Source: Ctena decussata (Eukaryota; Mollusca; Bivalvia; Lucinida; Lucinidae). Taken from it: a stretch of DNA of 64,000 nt. Position 1 is the first letter of the stretch. The number at the start of each line of letters is the position of its first letter. The stretch lies in assembly GCA_963989385.1 (NCBI GenBank), contig OZ022499.1, positions 103,524,786-103,588,785 of the forward strand, given 5' to 3'. Below the pieces are notes generated by a model. That model was given only the letters and a program-made list of their open reading frames with translations. It ran no database searches and had not been told where the DNA came from. The translations under genes and the position numbers were made by a program. This document shows, piece after piece, positions 1-12,458 of this stretch.

Positions 1-448
1 AGTAAGAGATTGGCTTTTGTATATACAGTAATTACGCTTTTAAGTATTCGTTTATGACCATTTACTTAAATCTGACATGCAGTTACATTATATGCAGCAG
101 GCGACACTGACCAGGTTCTGACGAGGTCCTGATTGAAACCCGGCAACTAAACTATATAAGACACTGCAGCAGACCTTTCTTATGGATTGTTTTTAAAGAA
201 GCCAACTTGTTTCGGTTTGTATTCACTTTAAGAATGTGACAAAGATTGTAGTCTTAAAACAGCAAAAGATTTTAAAATTCAAATTCACGGATGCAATACA
301 ACTGCGAAGACCGTCACTGTTTTTTACTGCTTGTTGGTGACTTATGTCGAGGACCTGTCACATGAACGTGTTACAGCCTACTTAAAATAGATAAATCGAT
401 GTAATAACGCAGTTACCCCTAGTATATTTAACCAAAATATAGACGAAC
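1..448. other. No recognised feature
   Basis: AT-rich sequence upstream of the mariner left end. I see no coding signature, tRNA-like fold or repeat structure on either strand. Confidence 0.4.
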
Positions 449-636
449 TACGAGGGCCAGTCAATAAGTAATGATAATGACCCTTAAGAAAATTCATTAT
501 TCAAGATACGCTCCTAAAATTTATATGCTTGTCCATCATCAACTAACATATTCATTCACTTCAAAGAAAACTGCGTGTGGCGTGTGACGTCATCATTGCC
601 TAATGTCATTACAGCGTCGCTCGAGTGTCATGGCCG

Positions 637-1916
637 ATGTTAAGTCAAGAAGAACAGCCCGCATACATAAAAATCGAATATTTGAGAAGGAAAACAGGAA
701 TCGAAATTCATGAGAACTTATGTGACGCTTCGGTTGGATCTGCAGTTTCGTTAATACATTGTATAGACTGATGGTTGAAGATTTTTTTCGGCGGGAAGGC
801 TTGACACTTCTGATGAACAACACAGTGGAAGTCCTACCCAGGTAACTGATAAGTTTCATATTGAAAAAATAAGGAACTTTTGAATGAAGACATGCGATAT
901 ACATGTGATGAGTTCGCAGAGAGTGTCTGCATAATTCATGCATCGGTTCATTCAATTTTGACAAGGCATTTGAAACTGCGACGGGTAGCCACTAGATGGG
1001 TGCAACATCAAGAATTATCATTCCCTGGCATTCCAAACCCCATTGGCTGGGACTGATATATACAAATCCAGTTTCTTCACCCAGACTATCAGAGATTGGA
1101 ATTCTCTGGAAGATTCGCTTATATCTGCTGCTGAGTGTGCAGAGGATTCAGTTACTAAGTTTACTTCTCTTGTAAGTGCTAGGGACTAGCTTCCCTGATC
1201 ACAGGTCCTGGTGCATGATTGTCCATGGACGTATCACTAGTAAACAATTCTGATTCTGATTCTGATTACCTGACGCGTGATTAAATAACAGTAGAGACAG
1301 CTATAAGACACTTAACACAATATAAAAATGAAGGTGATCAGTTTTAAATCGTTTCGTAGCGATAGACGAGACGTGGCTGAGAAGTTACGAACCTGAATTG
1401 AAATCAAAATTCTCTAAATGGCACTTCCCGGACTCGCCAAGGCCGGCGATATTTCTTAGAAAACACGAAAATCTGAAATAGCTTGCGATAATAGCCTATG
1501 ATAATAGAGATGTTTTGTTCCCGTTGGAGAAACTGTAAACGAAACGTATTATGCGTATTTTTGAATGCGAAATTGAGGCCAGGTATACGAAATAGGCGAA
1601 CCGCGCTCTTGAACGGAGGCGTTGTGCTTATTCACAACAACGCACCGCCACATAAATCTAAACCCGTGTAGATAGTAATTGACCACTATAACTGGGAAAT
1701 ATTGCCGCAGCTATCTTATCTGAGACCCTGCGACTACCAAAACTAAAAATGTCACTTCGGGGAGTAAGATTCGAAGATCTAGATGAGCTTAAAGTTGCCG
1801 TGGCCACGGAGCTTCACCGTATCACACTTGGTTGCTTAGGAACGGGTATCACAGATCTACTAAAATGGTGGAATGCAGTCATTCAACAGAGGGGACAATA
1901 CTTTGAAGGATTGTAA
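637..1916 (+). pseudogene. mariner transposase pseudogene
   Basis: The family cuts and pastes DNA with a D,D34D catalytic triad. The reading frame starts at ATG 637 (MLSQEEQ...) and has an N-terminal helix-turn-helix-like part with a TGA near 763. It continues to RWVQHQ at about 1000-1011 (family signature near WVPHxL), where a LINE fragment splits it, and resumes at 1270. The DETW motif is at 1365-1376, HNNAPPH at 1633-1653 (family HDNAxPH, so the second catalytic Asp is Asn) and PCDY at 1726-1737. A C-terminal block, VRFEDLDE to QRGQYFEGL, ends at TAA 1914-1916. Several frameshifts and stops show the copy is dead. Which mariner subfamily it belongs to is not resolved. Confidence 0.8.
1012..1269 (+). 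mobile_element. 5'-truncated LINE 3' end inserted in the mariner
   Basis: From about 1061 the translation reads YKSSFFTQTIRDWNSLEDSL to a stop at 1187-1189, matching the conserved C-terminus of many non-LTR retrotransposon polyproteins (SFFPRTIRDWNSLP). It ends in a CTGATT-type short tandem tail at about 1247-1268, typical of LINE 3' ends. Both borders fall within a single mariner codon context (CAA before, CTG after), so the insertion edges are sharp. No clear target-site duplication is seen. Confidence 0.75.
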
Positions 1917-1988
1917 ATGTGATGCCCCTATTTATTATAGATCCTCTTTTATATAACCATTATCCTAACTTACTGACCTACGCTCGTA

Positions 1989-2830
1989 AATACCTCAAGT
2001 AGGTTACAAGGTAAAAAGTATTACGAAAAATGCCCATCACCGGTCGCACGGCAGTACAGTCACTTACAAATAATAGTAATAAAATAACAGCTGAGCAGCA
2101 ACATACGAAAATGTGACTCATGGCAAGTGCAAACAGTGGCGACTTATATCAGCCAGTGCATCCTTGGATACAAATCAGTCTTCGATGTTCGCTATAAAGA
2201 ATACTGATCTCATTGATGTCAACAGAGGAGACCGTCTCATCTATTCATCTGGCGCAAACGTCATAAGTTTTGACCAAAGTGCCGTAATTCTAATTTTTAC
2301 AACAAAACAACAACTTTATTTACTCTAAGTACATGTGAGCATGATATACTAAGGTTACCATTGCAAACAGTGGATCCTGTGATCAAACCCACAGTGATAC
2401 CAGAATTTCGGGTGTATATAACATCTGAACTAACACAGAACATCGGGCAAAAACTATAAAACTAAAATTTAAAAAAAAATGTGAGGCAGATTCCTTTGTT
2501 TGCACAGTCATAAATGCCAACTTTTCGAACAGGTCCGTTTCCAATATAAGAGATATCTGACTGCTAGTAATTTTTGTGGTTAATTATTATTATTGTTGTT
2601 GTTTTCTTTAAAAAATCCTACACTAATGTAACTGACAGTTAATGCCCTGATATTTGTCTACACTGTTTGCAAAGGTCCTTTTTATGCGATTCTTTGCATT
2701 AATGGATCAAACTGGCTTTGTAACGCTAGAGACAGAACTTACACTGGTTTCTTACCTATAACTTACCAGTTTCATACCTGTATCAAGACTTTCAGAGGAT
2801 CCAACATCTCAGAACCTTTTTAATGAGTTC
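1989..2830. other. No recognised feature
   Basis: AT-rich sequence between the mariner and a palindromic repeat. A 71-codon open frame at 2113-2328 has no splice borders or recognisable domain and is not called. An upstream NXPE exon for the signal or anchor segment could lie here or outside the window. Confidence 0.3.
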
Positions 2831-2932
2831 CATCCCACTGGGCACACAAGGTTGAACCAACCTAGATTCAACATCACGACGTTGAATCAAGGTTGAATCA
2901 AGTTTGATTCAACCTTGTGTGCCCGATGGATG
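2831..2932. repeat. Palindromic repeat with ACGTTGAAT-type core
   Basis: The arms CATCCCACTGGGCACACAAG and its inverse at 2908-2932 enclose GTTGAATCAA direct repeats. Related diverged sequence lies near 14395-14450 and 19065-19140. Likely a short non-autonomous element. Confidence 0.6.
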
Positions 2933-3015
2933 TCTGTGTTGTTTATTGTTAGGATAATACGATCTTAGCGTATGTTGCCTACCTTGAAAGCAATGCTATA
3001 TTTATATCATTGTAG

Positions 3016-3278
3016 TCCCTGGTTTACTAGCCTTGTAACAACAGTGCAAAAAGCCTCAAAAGGAAACGTACCGAAGCTTAGGTTTGGCTTATCTCCAACA
3101 AGAACAACGGTTCTACAATATTCTGACAACGGTAATAGATCGATACTACGTGAGCTGACCAAAGAAAAGAATTCTCCAGTTAAAGATTACCTGACAGAGA
3201 GTGAAGCACTGAAGGATGGTCCTCTTACCGATATAGAAAAGACAGTCTCAGTGGCTAAATCCTTCGTGAAGTTCACAG
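3016..3278 (+). CDS. NXPE: NXPE-family protein, N-terminal exon (5' border approximate)
   Basis: The exon is open from an acceptor-like TTGTAG at 3011-3015 to a GTATTT donor at 3279. It encodes about 87 residues ending in VAKSFVKFT plus one base (phase 1). That base joins exactly to the exon at 13079, giving ...VKFT-A-GRKQYSVGEAI, the sequence expected just before the NXPE Ig-like region. The N-terminal cytoplasmic/anchor exon is not identified. The start is uncertain: AG dinucleotides at 3029 and 3043 are alternatives, and an in-frame ATG lies at 2972. The middle is charged and rich in Lys/Glu, typical of the poorly conserved stem of these type II or secreted proteins. Confidence 0.6.
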
Positions 3279-4365
3279 GTATTTAGTGTAAATGTACGTT
3301 TACCTTTAGTGCGACAGCGATGCTTCTCTGTAATTTGCTTCTTTAGTGGAGTTACAAGAAAAAGGTAAAGGGGAGGTCTTGGCATCTGTCTCCGAGCACA
3401 CATTTATTCGCCGCAATCTGCAATACAAAAAAAAACAACAGTAGACATCAGATAAGAGATACCTGTGTATTATAAAATTGGCGAGCGCATGCATCCCCCA
3501 CCGAGCCAAAATTCGTTCCCAAATGATCCATTTAAATATTCATTTGACGTGTCATCTACACCGGACAGCAGCTCTGTGTATCTATTTGAAGTTCGTTTCG
3601 CGAAGTGTAGATGCATGTGGACAACTTTGTTTTCCTCCTTGGTTTTGTGGCTAGCATTGGGGTAAACTAATGATATTATTGTGATCCATATTTTATAGCT
3701 CTAAACAATATACAAAAATATGTATCTGTCGCTGAAATGCTGAGTAACAGGAAAAAAATGTTCATTTGGCAAATAAGTTTCTGGTTATTCGAGTTTATCC
3801 GAGAAAAAGTTATAACAATAAATTTCCGCTTGCGAGAATTAGTTTGTCTAGTGGTCGGCTTTTTCGTGTTTTGTAAATTGAATATTCGCATACAATTACC
3901 TTTGGTGTCCATGAAAATTTGAGGACAATAATTATGCTGTTTGAAGATGAAGATAAGTTACAGGTCATATCCAGACCTAATTATATTTAAGTATAACAGT
4001 TTTAGAGCAGTTTTCATGCGTACAAATTTCGACATATAACATCGTAACTCAGGAAAGTGGGCTTGCAATCCAGATTAGCTCTTTGCTTTTTTTGTTTTTG
4101 TTTTGTTGTTATAGTTTTAGTGTTAATGCAACAGGATTTACTTTATATAGATAAGAGTAATCAAGATAAGCTCAGTATGTACTCTAGTGGGATAACTTTC
4201 TAACTCAATGTGGACTGAGATATACATGAACTTTGCAAGTGTGTACAGTTTTAGTATGTCTACAGTTTCAGGTGGGGAAAATAGATATGACTGAGTTTCC
4301 CGGCGTATTTATGTTTTTCATCAATATTTCTTAGGGGTTTTGTATAAAAATAACAGGCTTTCTGA
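3279..4365. other. NXPE intron 1, start; no element recognised
   Basis: Non-coding AT-rich intron. Several short open frames lie on both strands; none has codon structure or domains that I recognise. Confidence 0.35.
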
Positions 4366-6765
4366 AGGCCCTGTCATACTACAACGTTTCAGACAACGTA
4401 TACCAACGTATGAAAAATTTATCCAATACGCTGGCATACGCTGGAGATAAATTAAAACATCAAACAGCAGCCGGTTTTGGAACGCACACATACGTACTGA
4501 AACGTATAAATAACTTATTCACAACTTATCCCTAGCGTATACATAACTTATACAAGCGTATAACAGCGTGTTCCCAGCGTATCTGTAGCGTTCTTGTCTT
4601 ATGCCGAACGCATGCACAACGTTAGTCTAACTTACGCCGACCTTATGTATAGCGTGTTGGAGCGTGCTTCGACGATCAGATGTAAAGCGACGGCTCTCTA
4701 CAACACTTTTTATTGTAGTGGACGTTGGTCGATGGACATGCCTAAAGAACGAAAATTAGAGAACTTTGCGGATAGTAGCTGACCACCTGCATGCCTACCG
4801 TCGTCCCAATCATCACCCGACTGCCGTGCCTAAGATGGTAGCCAACCTCCCTCTCGTGCAGACTTAAATGCCTCTTTAGTTGTATCCGTGGCAGCATCTG
4901 CAGCAGCTGTGGTGGCATCTGAAGTATTAACCCCCTCTCAAGCCCCAAAACGACAAGCAGAAGCGGTCCAAGAAGATTCCTTATTGAAAAGTGATGAATT
5001 GCTGATCTGTATCCAATATATATAGCTGAAGCCCATGCCGCTGCCGGATATGTTACCTAAATACGCTCAGTGCGTTCGTGACACGTTGAATAAGTTCTAA
5101 GGTCGTCAGGCATAGGTTGGATACGTTCTCGATACGTTCGGTATAAGTTACAGGTAAAGGGGCATTTACACTATAACGAATTGGCCTAGCGTATGCCAGC
5201 GTACGGAGATATTTAGGCATTCGCTGGCATACGTTGGCATACGCTGAAGTTTGTTAGCTCATCGCTGTAAGTTCGTTCTAAGTTCGTTGAAGTTCGTTGA
5301 AGTACGTTCGCGTACGTTGTTGTTCGCTCAGTACGTCGAAAATTTTTGTGCATTCTCAAAATTTCTCGACGTATGCCAACGAACAACCCATACGCAGCGG
5401 GTTCGTTCGATTACGCAGTTCGAACGGTTTGTTCGTCCGCAGTAAGACGACGGTTCGTTACCTCTACGGTGGCATTCGTCCAACCAAATTGTGGTCACTT
5501 CTTAACGAACTTCTCACGTATTAGCAACGTATGATTACGATGCGTTAACCTATCATTACCGTTGCTGCTGCGACTTCCAAACGTTTAAGTTCGGTGCTTA
5601 GCGTGCTTTAACTTATGAGTACCGTCGACTTGCGTTTTTGTACATAGGCTTGCTGACCTACCTATCTGAGTACATAAAAACATACTTCAGTGCTACTTCG
5701 AGAGTTCTGGTAAATAGCTCGAACAGTAACGATATATATAGAGTGTGCAGCGAGACTACGGCGCCAGTATATTCTGGCAGTGCTACAGCACGATAACATC
5801 CAAACAGAAATTGCATTGCATACCTATATTGGAGGTAATTAAGACATGGGATGAAGCAGGCAATTGAGGCATGGGATGAAGCACCAACATCTCTGCTGGT
5901 GGTGGCTGGTGGTGAAGGAGACCTCGATCGAGATTTTGCGAGTCCTGAGGTGTGTTTATTTCATCATGTGGTGGAGCTACGGGTGAAGGCGATGGGGATT
6001 CTGCCTTTTTGTCCGTGCCTCTGCCCCTGTAGAATTTCTTTCGCGTGCGTCTCTTGGCCATCTTCTAGTATATATACCTGTAAGTTACGTGATCGGTTCG
6101 AATACGCACGCTAAACGCAGAGCGCATGCAGAGAGCACGTAAAACACGTTTGACGTTCGTTGAGAGATCGTTGACATGCGTTGATATTCGTTTCGCATTC
6201 GCTGTGGTTCATTAATAGGTAGTTATCCATACGTTATGAACTCGTTCTGGTGTCGTTTCAAATTCGTTTTCAGTTCGTTATGTTTAGCTCCAATTAACAC
6301 ATTCGTCGGGTTTTTGTGCGTATTTGTGCGTATTCGAGCTTTGTCATTTTTTTTTGCAGTTCGTTCACGGTACGTTCCCTCAATTCGTGATAGTGTAAAG
6401 GCGCCTTAAGTTACTTATAAGTTAGACATAAGTTACGCGTACGCTCCACAATGGACCTGCTGGCTGCCGACGTATGTCAACGTATGATTAACTTACAAGT
6501 TACATGCATGAACGTACGCATAACTTACCTGTTGCGTACACCAAACTTATGACTAACTTATAAACAATACGTTGGCGTACGCTGAAAATTTTATGCATGC
6601 ACAAAATTTTGGGCCGCATTCGACGTACAACAACTTATACCAACGTATTTGAAAGTGCTCGTAACTTGTTCATAACGTCCCTTTAACTTATTCAACATAC
6701 ACCAGCGTGTTTGCTAAATTTCTCATACGTCGGCATACGCTGATGCTATACGTCGCTGTGTGACA
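4366..6765. mobile_element. Outer TIR element packed with CGTA words
   Basis: The left end (GCCCTGTCATACTACAACG near 4368) and right end (CGTCGCTGTGTGACAGCTAC near 6751-6770) are imperfect inverted repeats. The interior 4380-5156 and 6408-6740 is crowded with degenerate words such as CGTATGCC, CGCTGGCATACG and AACTTATA in both orientations. A second element with the same style (5157-6407) is inserted in it. No transposase is visible, so it is probably non-autonomous. Confidence 0.5.
5157..6407. mobile_element. Inner TIR element with GTTCG iterons, nested
   Basis: The 27-bp terminal inverted repeats differ at about three positions: AAGGGGCATTTACACTATAA at 5157 and the inverse of ...TAGTGTAAAGGCGCCTT ending at 6407. 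The subterminal 5200-5560 and 6100-6390 carry dozens of GTTCGTT/CGTACG/GCATACG words. The middle, 5650-6090, lacks the words. It contains a 92-codon minus-strand open frame (6061-5783) starting MAKRRTRKKFYRGRG, whose role I cannot assign. A transposon superfamily is not identified. Confidence 0.6.
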
Positions 6766-6975
6766 GCTACATGAAGGACATATTGGCTCTTTGCGTGCGT
6801 GAATTAATGACCTTTGGTAGGTAATCAGCCTTTTATCACTCCCGCTGGTAATTTGATGTATCAATCATCTTTCGTATAATGTACTGCTGCAAGATTTGCC
6901 TTTGAACGGCTACACACATAATATATTGTTGAAAAATTGACTAATGGATTACAAAGAATATCACAAAAGGAGCTC

Positions 6976-7202
6976 TGGGGCCGTATTCATAAAACGACTT
7001 AAGTGGTTGCTATGCTGTTGCTAAGGCTAAATTTCTTTGAAGGAGATTCCCTACAACTATGAAATTTGTTCTGGAGGAACAGTCTTTGTAAGACTGTTCC
7101 TCCAGAGCAAATTTCATAGTTGTAGGGAATCTCCCTTATAGATATTTAGCCTTAGCAACAGCAAAGCAACGACTTAAGTGGCTTTATGAATACGGCTCCA
7201 GG
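6976..7202. mobile_element. Long hairpin MITE (GCCGTATTCATAAA ends)
   Basis: Near-perfect inverted arms of about 105 bp meet at about 7089 (loop around GTCTTTGTAAGAC). The ends read GGGGCCGTATTCATAAAACG and the inverse TTTATGAATACGGCTCC. There is no coding capacity. Confidence 0.75.
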
Positions 7203-7876
7203 TCCGTTTCTAAGCGGTTTCTGTTTTCTTGTTTATTGTTCTCACAATTAAAAAATGACGAAGTGGATACGTCTTACATCTGTTGATCTGCTTAGTCTGG
7301 CCCACGTTCCTTCTTCTGACTGTATTCTCTGCTCTTTAAGGTACAGATTTTAATTGCAATGCTGTTGTAACTTCGTTTCCTTGTATTGCGATTCATATTA
7401 GTTGTAAATGTACAATAACCAAACTCATACTGCTTTTAACTACATAGACGCCGGTTTGTAAACTGAAAAGTGTATTATGCTGACAAGCAGGCCTGTTAAA
7501 TAGTATACAGCTACTCCTCTCCAATTTTTCGGCACTGGGAAGTAGACGTTGAAAATAAAACACCCAGTGACTTTTTAAATGACTGTCCCTCTGAAATAAT
7601 TGCCTAAATTTAAGCTTTCGCCGCCAATTCATATACAAGGTCTCTGATGAGGCTTTACTAGCCGAAACCGCGTGGTCTGGTCCATATCTAATGCACTGTA
7701 TCCTGGTTTCCTCCATTATCACGGTACTTATTATTCAGCCCCAGTTAACAACCAAACAATTTCTAATTGCCGTCATATTTATTAGTTGAGTCTTTTGCAT
7801 AGATTCTTGATACAAAGTCTCAATTCTTAAACATTTCCAAGTTTTTTAAAATACGGCGAGGATACAACCAGGGTTC
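7203..7876. other. Intron sequence, no recognised feature
   Basis: AT-rich. A 109-codon minus-strand open frame (7722-7393) has no recognisable domain or splice context and is treated as chance. Confidence 0.3.
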
Positions 7877-8011
7877 GAGGTTATAAAACTTGAGAATAAT
7901 CTCAAACAGAAATAAAGCACACTGATTGGGTGCTTCCGAGCACATGCTCGGAAGCAGCCAATCAGTGTGCTTTATTTTGAGTTTGAGAATGTACTCAAGT
8001 TTTTTAATCTC
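7877..8011. repeat. 135-bp palindrome
   Basis: The arms GAGGTTATAAAACTTGAG / inverse, AAATAAAGCACACTGATTGG / inverse and GCTTCCGAGCA / TGCTCGGAAGC form one continuous hairpin with a tight loop at about 7943. Likely a MITE. Confidence 0.75.
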
Positions 8012-10325
8012 GGGGCCTGGCTGACATGGGTAACGTCAAAGAAAATTCTAACTTTATTGCGGAGTTAATTCTGCACAAAAATGTGTAAATCTATAAAAAC
8101 CCTTATTTCTAATAAACTGTTATCACAATTTGAGAGAAAGATTCCACCAAAATGAAACTTCGAAACCATCATTTCTCGTCTGAATTATCAACTGATTAAG
8201 AGTTGTTGCTAATATTTATCACCAATTTGACGTTTTTCTTAATTTTGCGATTTGAAATTTGCGATTGAAAGACCCCTAGGTAAATAAAATCGGGAAATGA
8301 AACTGTTGCAATATTATTTGTCTTTCTCCAAAGCTTGTTCACATAAGGTTTTGTAACATTCGAACTTTACAAAACAGTGAAAAAAAATTGTTTTAATTTC
8401 CAACTCTGACATTGGTAATTTTGTGTCCCGATGAAATGCACGATAAAATAATGAAACATAATGAACTGATTCTTATTTAGTCAGCGTGATGGTAAACAAC
8501 CGGAATAAGAGACATAATCTTAAGCAATGTAGCTGTAATTTGTTGCATGTATGGGGACCTTCCAATGGTATAGACGTCGCGCACAATGTTCGTCGTTAAA
8601 CGTTACACTCAAATGACGTCGTGGTTATTAGCAATCAAGCGCGCAAAGAATATCCATTCGTTTTTTCGTACAAGTATTCTATCGATCACTTCAATAATTC
8701 ATTCATTCATCTGCTCATTCATTCTTTTGATTTTAATTGAGTAAATGCCTGACATATTGATATACAGATGATACTCGTAATCTCAAACACTGATATCTCA
8801 AAGGTCCCTCTTTTAACGAAAAATATAGATTGGACACTTAACACTTTGTTTTCATTTCAACTCCGGATATTTCAAGCAACTGGTACTCAAAGTTAATTTC
8901 CTGGGGCCAGAAGATTTACTTCGAGATATCAGTATTTTGAGACAATCCTCGAATTTGAGATACCGAGAGGTGACTGTATTTATTGACCTTGCTAAATTAT
9001 AAAGAGTAAAAAGCGACATGGTTGGGGTCAACTTTAACGCGCAATTAGTTCACAGAGAAGATCGTCTGGTATCGTCAGGCGTTTCTACACATATATACCG
9101 AACGGGAAATGTATATACATATGCAATTGGTTAAGAGAGCGTCTTTTTTAATTCTCTTTTCTCTCTCTCTCTTGTCGATAATACAAGCCCTTTACTACGT
9201 TACTGCATTATTATCAATACCTGCAGCTGATCGGGAAAAATATCTCCTTGATTACTAAAATGTTAAATGTCACTTGTTTCGGTCATTTTTTATATTATAT
9301 AGCAACGGTTGGACATCTATCCTGAAATTATCAAACAAAACTGAATGACTGTACGCCATTAGAACTAAAAATCGCGTCCCTGGGACATTTTATGAGAAAT
9401 CAAAATGACATGCTTTATTTCTAAAATTTATAGCGCAACACAAAAAGTTGCACAGTTCTGTAATCTACATACAATGTGCATTTTTCATAAACTTCGCTGA
9501 TTCATACAAATTGATTCAAGATCTGACAAATTAAATTTTCTTAAAGCAGTTCAAAAATTGGGGTGCCGTTTTTACGTCAAGGGACAATTACTGAGAAATT
9601 GAAACGGGCATCTTAAAGTTTTCATTTCACGAGCAGTCTTAAATAAATATATCTCACCATAAAGAGTAACTGTTGTGCATTTAAGATAAATTTTAATCAT
9701 ACACATCCTCCTTTCCCTTCCGTGTTTATACGTATTTGTTCATAACGCCGGTGACATTTCTTCTGTTGATGGACATTTTCTATTTACAATTATACTTCAG
9801 ATTTTCTCACCTTAAAAGACGCCCGTATGAGACAAAACATGGAAATTGTGTCACATGTACATTATGGTAAACGTCTGTTAAAAAAATATATATTCTCGTG
9901 CGTTTTTTTTACGGATCATTTAACATTTGTGATTGGAGGTGGCCGAAAAATGTAACGCTGGACATGCGATTTTGGACAAAAAATCGTACAGCTGTGCCGT
10001 CTCTCCTTAAAACGGTATATCTGAAATAATTAAAATATACACAGTCATATTCTGCAGAGTTCTAGCTTTCATTTGATGTATAACATGAACAGTTGCTGTT
10101 GAAAATAAAAGATTCTTCTGCAAAAGACCTTCTGGAAGTGTCTACTGTTCGAACATCGTGCGCGACGTCATAACGCTAAAAAATATCATATTTTCCATGC
10201 AAATCTTTAGACGTCAGAGCGTAGCTTATAGGATAGGAATATACACAATTTTCATAAAATTGTAATTCATCCTGTCAGATAGGGTTTTATATGTTTACTT
10301 ATCAGTTTAGATGCATACTGATTAT
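8012..10325. other. Intron sequence, no recognised element
   Basis: About 2.3 kb of AT-rich intron. The only structure seen is a diverged pair of 'GATATCTCAAA'-type words at about 8788-8810 and 8920-8965. No open frame of interest. Confidence 0.35.
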
Positions 10326-11320
10326 TATACCCCCAGTATACGGAGTATATAGGGGGTATATGTTAGGTATGACTAGATGTACCATATAAAGGACAATTAC
10401 CTTTCTCCTGCTTATCATTCCCTTTGTTTGTCCATTGTTTCTTTCTCTCCAATTAAATTTCTATCATAGATTTCTCAGGAACAACTACAGCTAGGTTTTT
10501 GAAATTTGTTACAAACATTCGGTATGACTAGTTGTATCGTATAAGAAAGCATCAGACTCCTCCTGCTTATCATCCCCTTTGGTTGTCTGTTTTTTTCTTT
10601 CTCTCCTATAAAATTAAACTATTTCTGTCTAAGATTTCTCAGGAACCACTACAGCTAGGATTTTGAAATAGGGTGCAAATGTTGGGTATGACTGGTTGTA
10701 TGGTGTGAGAGAGTATCAGCCTCATGCTTATCATTCCCCTTGTTTGTCCAATTTTCTTTCTCTCCAATTTATTTTTTGTCATGGTTTTCTCTGTTCCTAG
10801 GGAGCCACAGTCTTCAGATTTTGTTTACGATTTTAGAATAGCCAAATTTATTGTGGAAATGAAAATCAAAATGATAAGATTTCTTTTGGCCTTCTTTTGC
10901 ATTTTTTTCTTTTTTTTCCATCTCTATCTCCAACGGAATAAATGGGAAAAATGTCCATGATTTCTCAGATTGCTATGTGACTAGGTTTAGGTATAGGTTA
11001 AAATTGACTAGGTTACATCATCTAGATGCTGCTGCTGATTTTAGGTCAAAGTCGTTGACATAGAAGCTTCTGTAAACTTGTTTTGAAATTTTGTGGTAAA
11101 TTTGTATTTTTTTTATTACATAATTTGCATGTTTTAATGGAACGATTGTGTATTTGTCTATAGACCTTCCACTGGATTTGTAATAGATTGTCAATTCATC
11201 TGTCTGTTATCTAACATTAAATTTTGCTTTAAAGTTTTGTATTAAGTGCGTTTTTATTAGACGGTGGCTACGGCCGGGGGTATACTTGAGCCCCTGCTCA
11301 CATGCTCTTGTTTATCATGC
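10326..11320 (+). mobile_element. Tandem-repeat-core element, ~155-165-bp units
   Basis: The left edge is a hairpin (TACCCCC ... GGGGGTA, 10328-10360). Three direct repeats follow, starting at GGTATGACTA-type words at 10366, 10521 and 10685, each with TTTCTCAGGAAC and CTCCTGCTTATCAT. The right edge, near 11260-11310, carries GGCCGGGGGTATACTTGAGC, echoing the left hairpin. This hairpin plus tandem core plus hairpin plan resembles bivalve pearl/Helentron-like non-autonomous elements (known family plan; assignment inferred). Confidence 0.55.
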
Positions 11321-11754
11321 ACCGACGAGGTAAGGCCTTTATCATGATGTGCCGCAAACGTCTGCATTTATAAAGGACGTAGTATGTGAATATTCGCGAA
11401 ATATGTTAATGCCGCGGTAAAATAGAACCCGCGATAAAGCAGGAATCAATTTTATGAACGCATTCATTGCTCTTAAGATTTTTAGATTTTATTTACTTCC
11501 ACCGCAGCTGGTGTTGTCGGGCGGCCGTAAAACGTCTCCCCGTACATCATCATAGTGCAGATTTTAATTTTTGTTTGGTCCTTTGAGATCATTGACAATA
11601 TTCTGAGAATTCAAGTTACTGGTTCAAAATCGTTTTTTCCTTAACCATTTTTTTGTTCAGTAGTTTTGACTGTTTTGATTCATAACATCTTTCAAAAGAC
11701 TGTCCCTTAAAATTTATTGATTGCTCTTAAAGGTTACTCCATTTAGATTTTATT

Positions 11755-12435
11755 GGAAAGATGATGCAGTTAGATTATCCTCTCTGGTTCGGACCTAGAT
11801 CTGTTCACATGCATGCAATGACAGAGCAGGTGACAGAGTCGGATAATCCTCTGTGATTGTTAGAGACTGAGATGATGTGTTCATACCACGCATCGACTGA
11901 GACGGTGACCCATTTGTAGTGTCTTCTCTATTGCGCAGTGTTGTGATGTAATGTTCATTTAATTTTGTGCAGGACTGAGAAATTGACTAACAAGAATAAT
12001 TTACTCTGTTCAGTACTGATGAGATCTATTCAATAAAACACAATGACTGAGAAGGTACCACACATGAATTAATCTTTTCTGATTGTCACAGTCGGCGAGG
12101 TGAAATGTTTTACGTACCATGCCGTGACACTTGGCTCATATCTGATTATTCGGCACCGAGGTGATATGTTTTAAATACCACTCAGTGACATTTTATTGTC
12201 CGGCACTTAGAAGTAGATCTGTCAAATTCGAGCACCGACTTGGAATGTGACGCAGTTAGATAATCTCTGATTATTCAGTACCGTTGTGATATGTTCAGTG
12301 CCACGCAGCAGTGGAGAAGGTGACACAGTTAATAGTTTGGTTCTAAGGTGGTATGTCCAGTACTGCGCAGGACTGACATAGATAGCTTTCTTCGGTGCTG
12401 AGGAGATTCTCGGATTGATCGACACTGAGATAACT
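11755..12435. repeat. Degenerate tandem region (GATATGTT / CTGAGA words)
   Basis: Loose repeats of GGTGACACAG, GGTGATATGTT, TACCACGCA and CTGATTATTC recur at irregular 50-100 bp steps (for example 11880, 11905, 12100, 12160, 12290, 12350). The unit is too diverged to fix. Confidence 0.45.
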
Positions 12436-12458
12436 AAACTTCCCTGATTGTTGATGAG

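Larger units (their letters stand above)
449..1988 (+). mobile_element. mariner-like element, interrupted by a LINE fragment
   Basis: The left end (TACGAGGGCCAGTCAATAAG at 449) and the right end (1957-1988, read in reverse TACGAGCGTAGGTCAGTAAG) form imperfect terminal inverted repeats beginning with TA. Removing the LINE insertion at 1012-1269 leaves about 1.28 kb, the usual size of a full mariner. The interior encodes a broken transposase in the same orientation as the LINE. The TA at each outer edge fits the known mariner TA target duplication. Confidence 0.8.
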
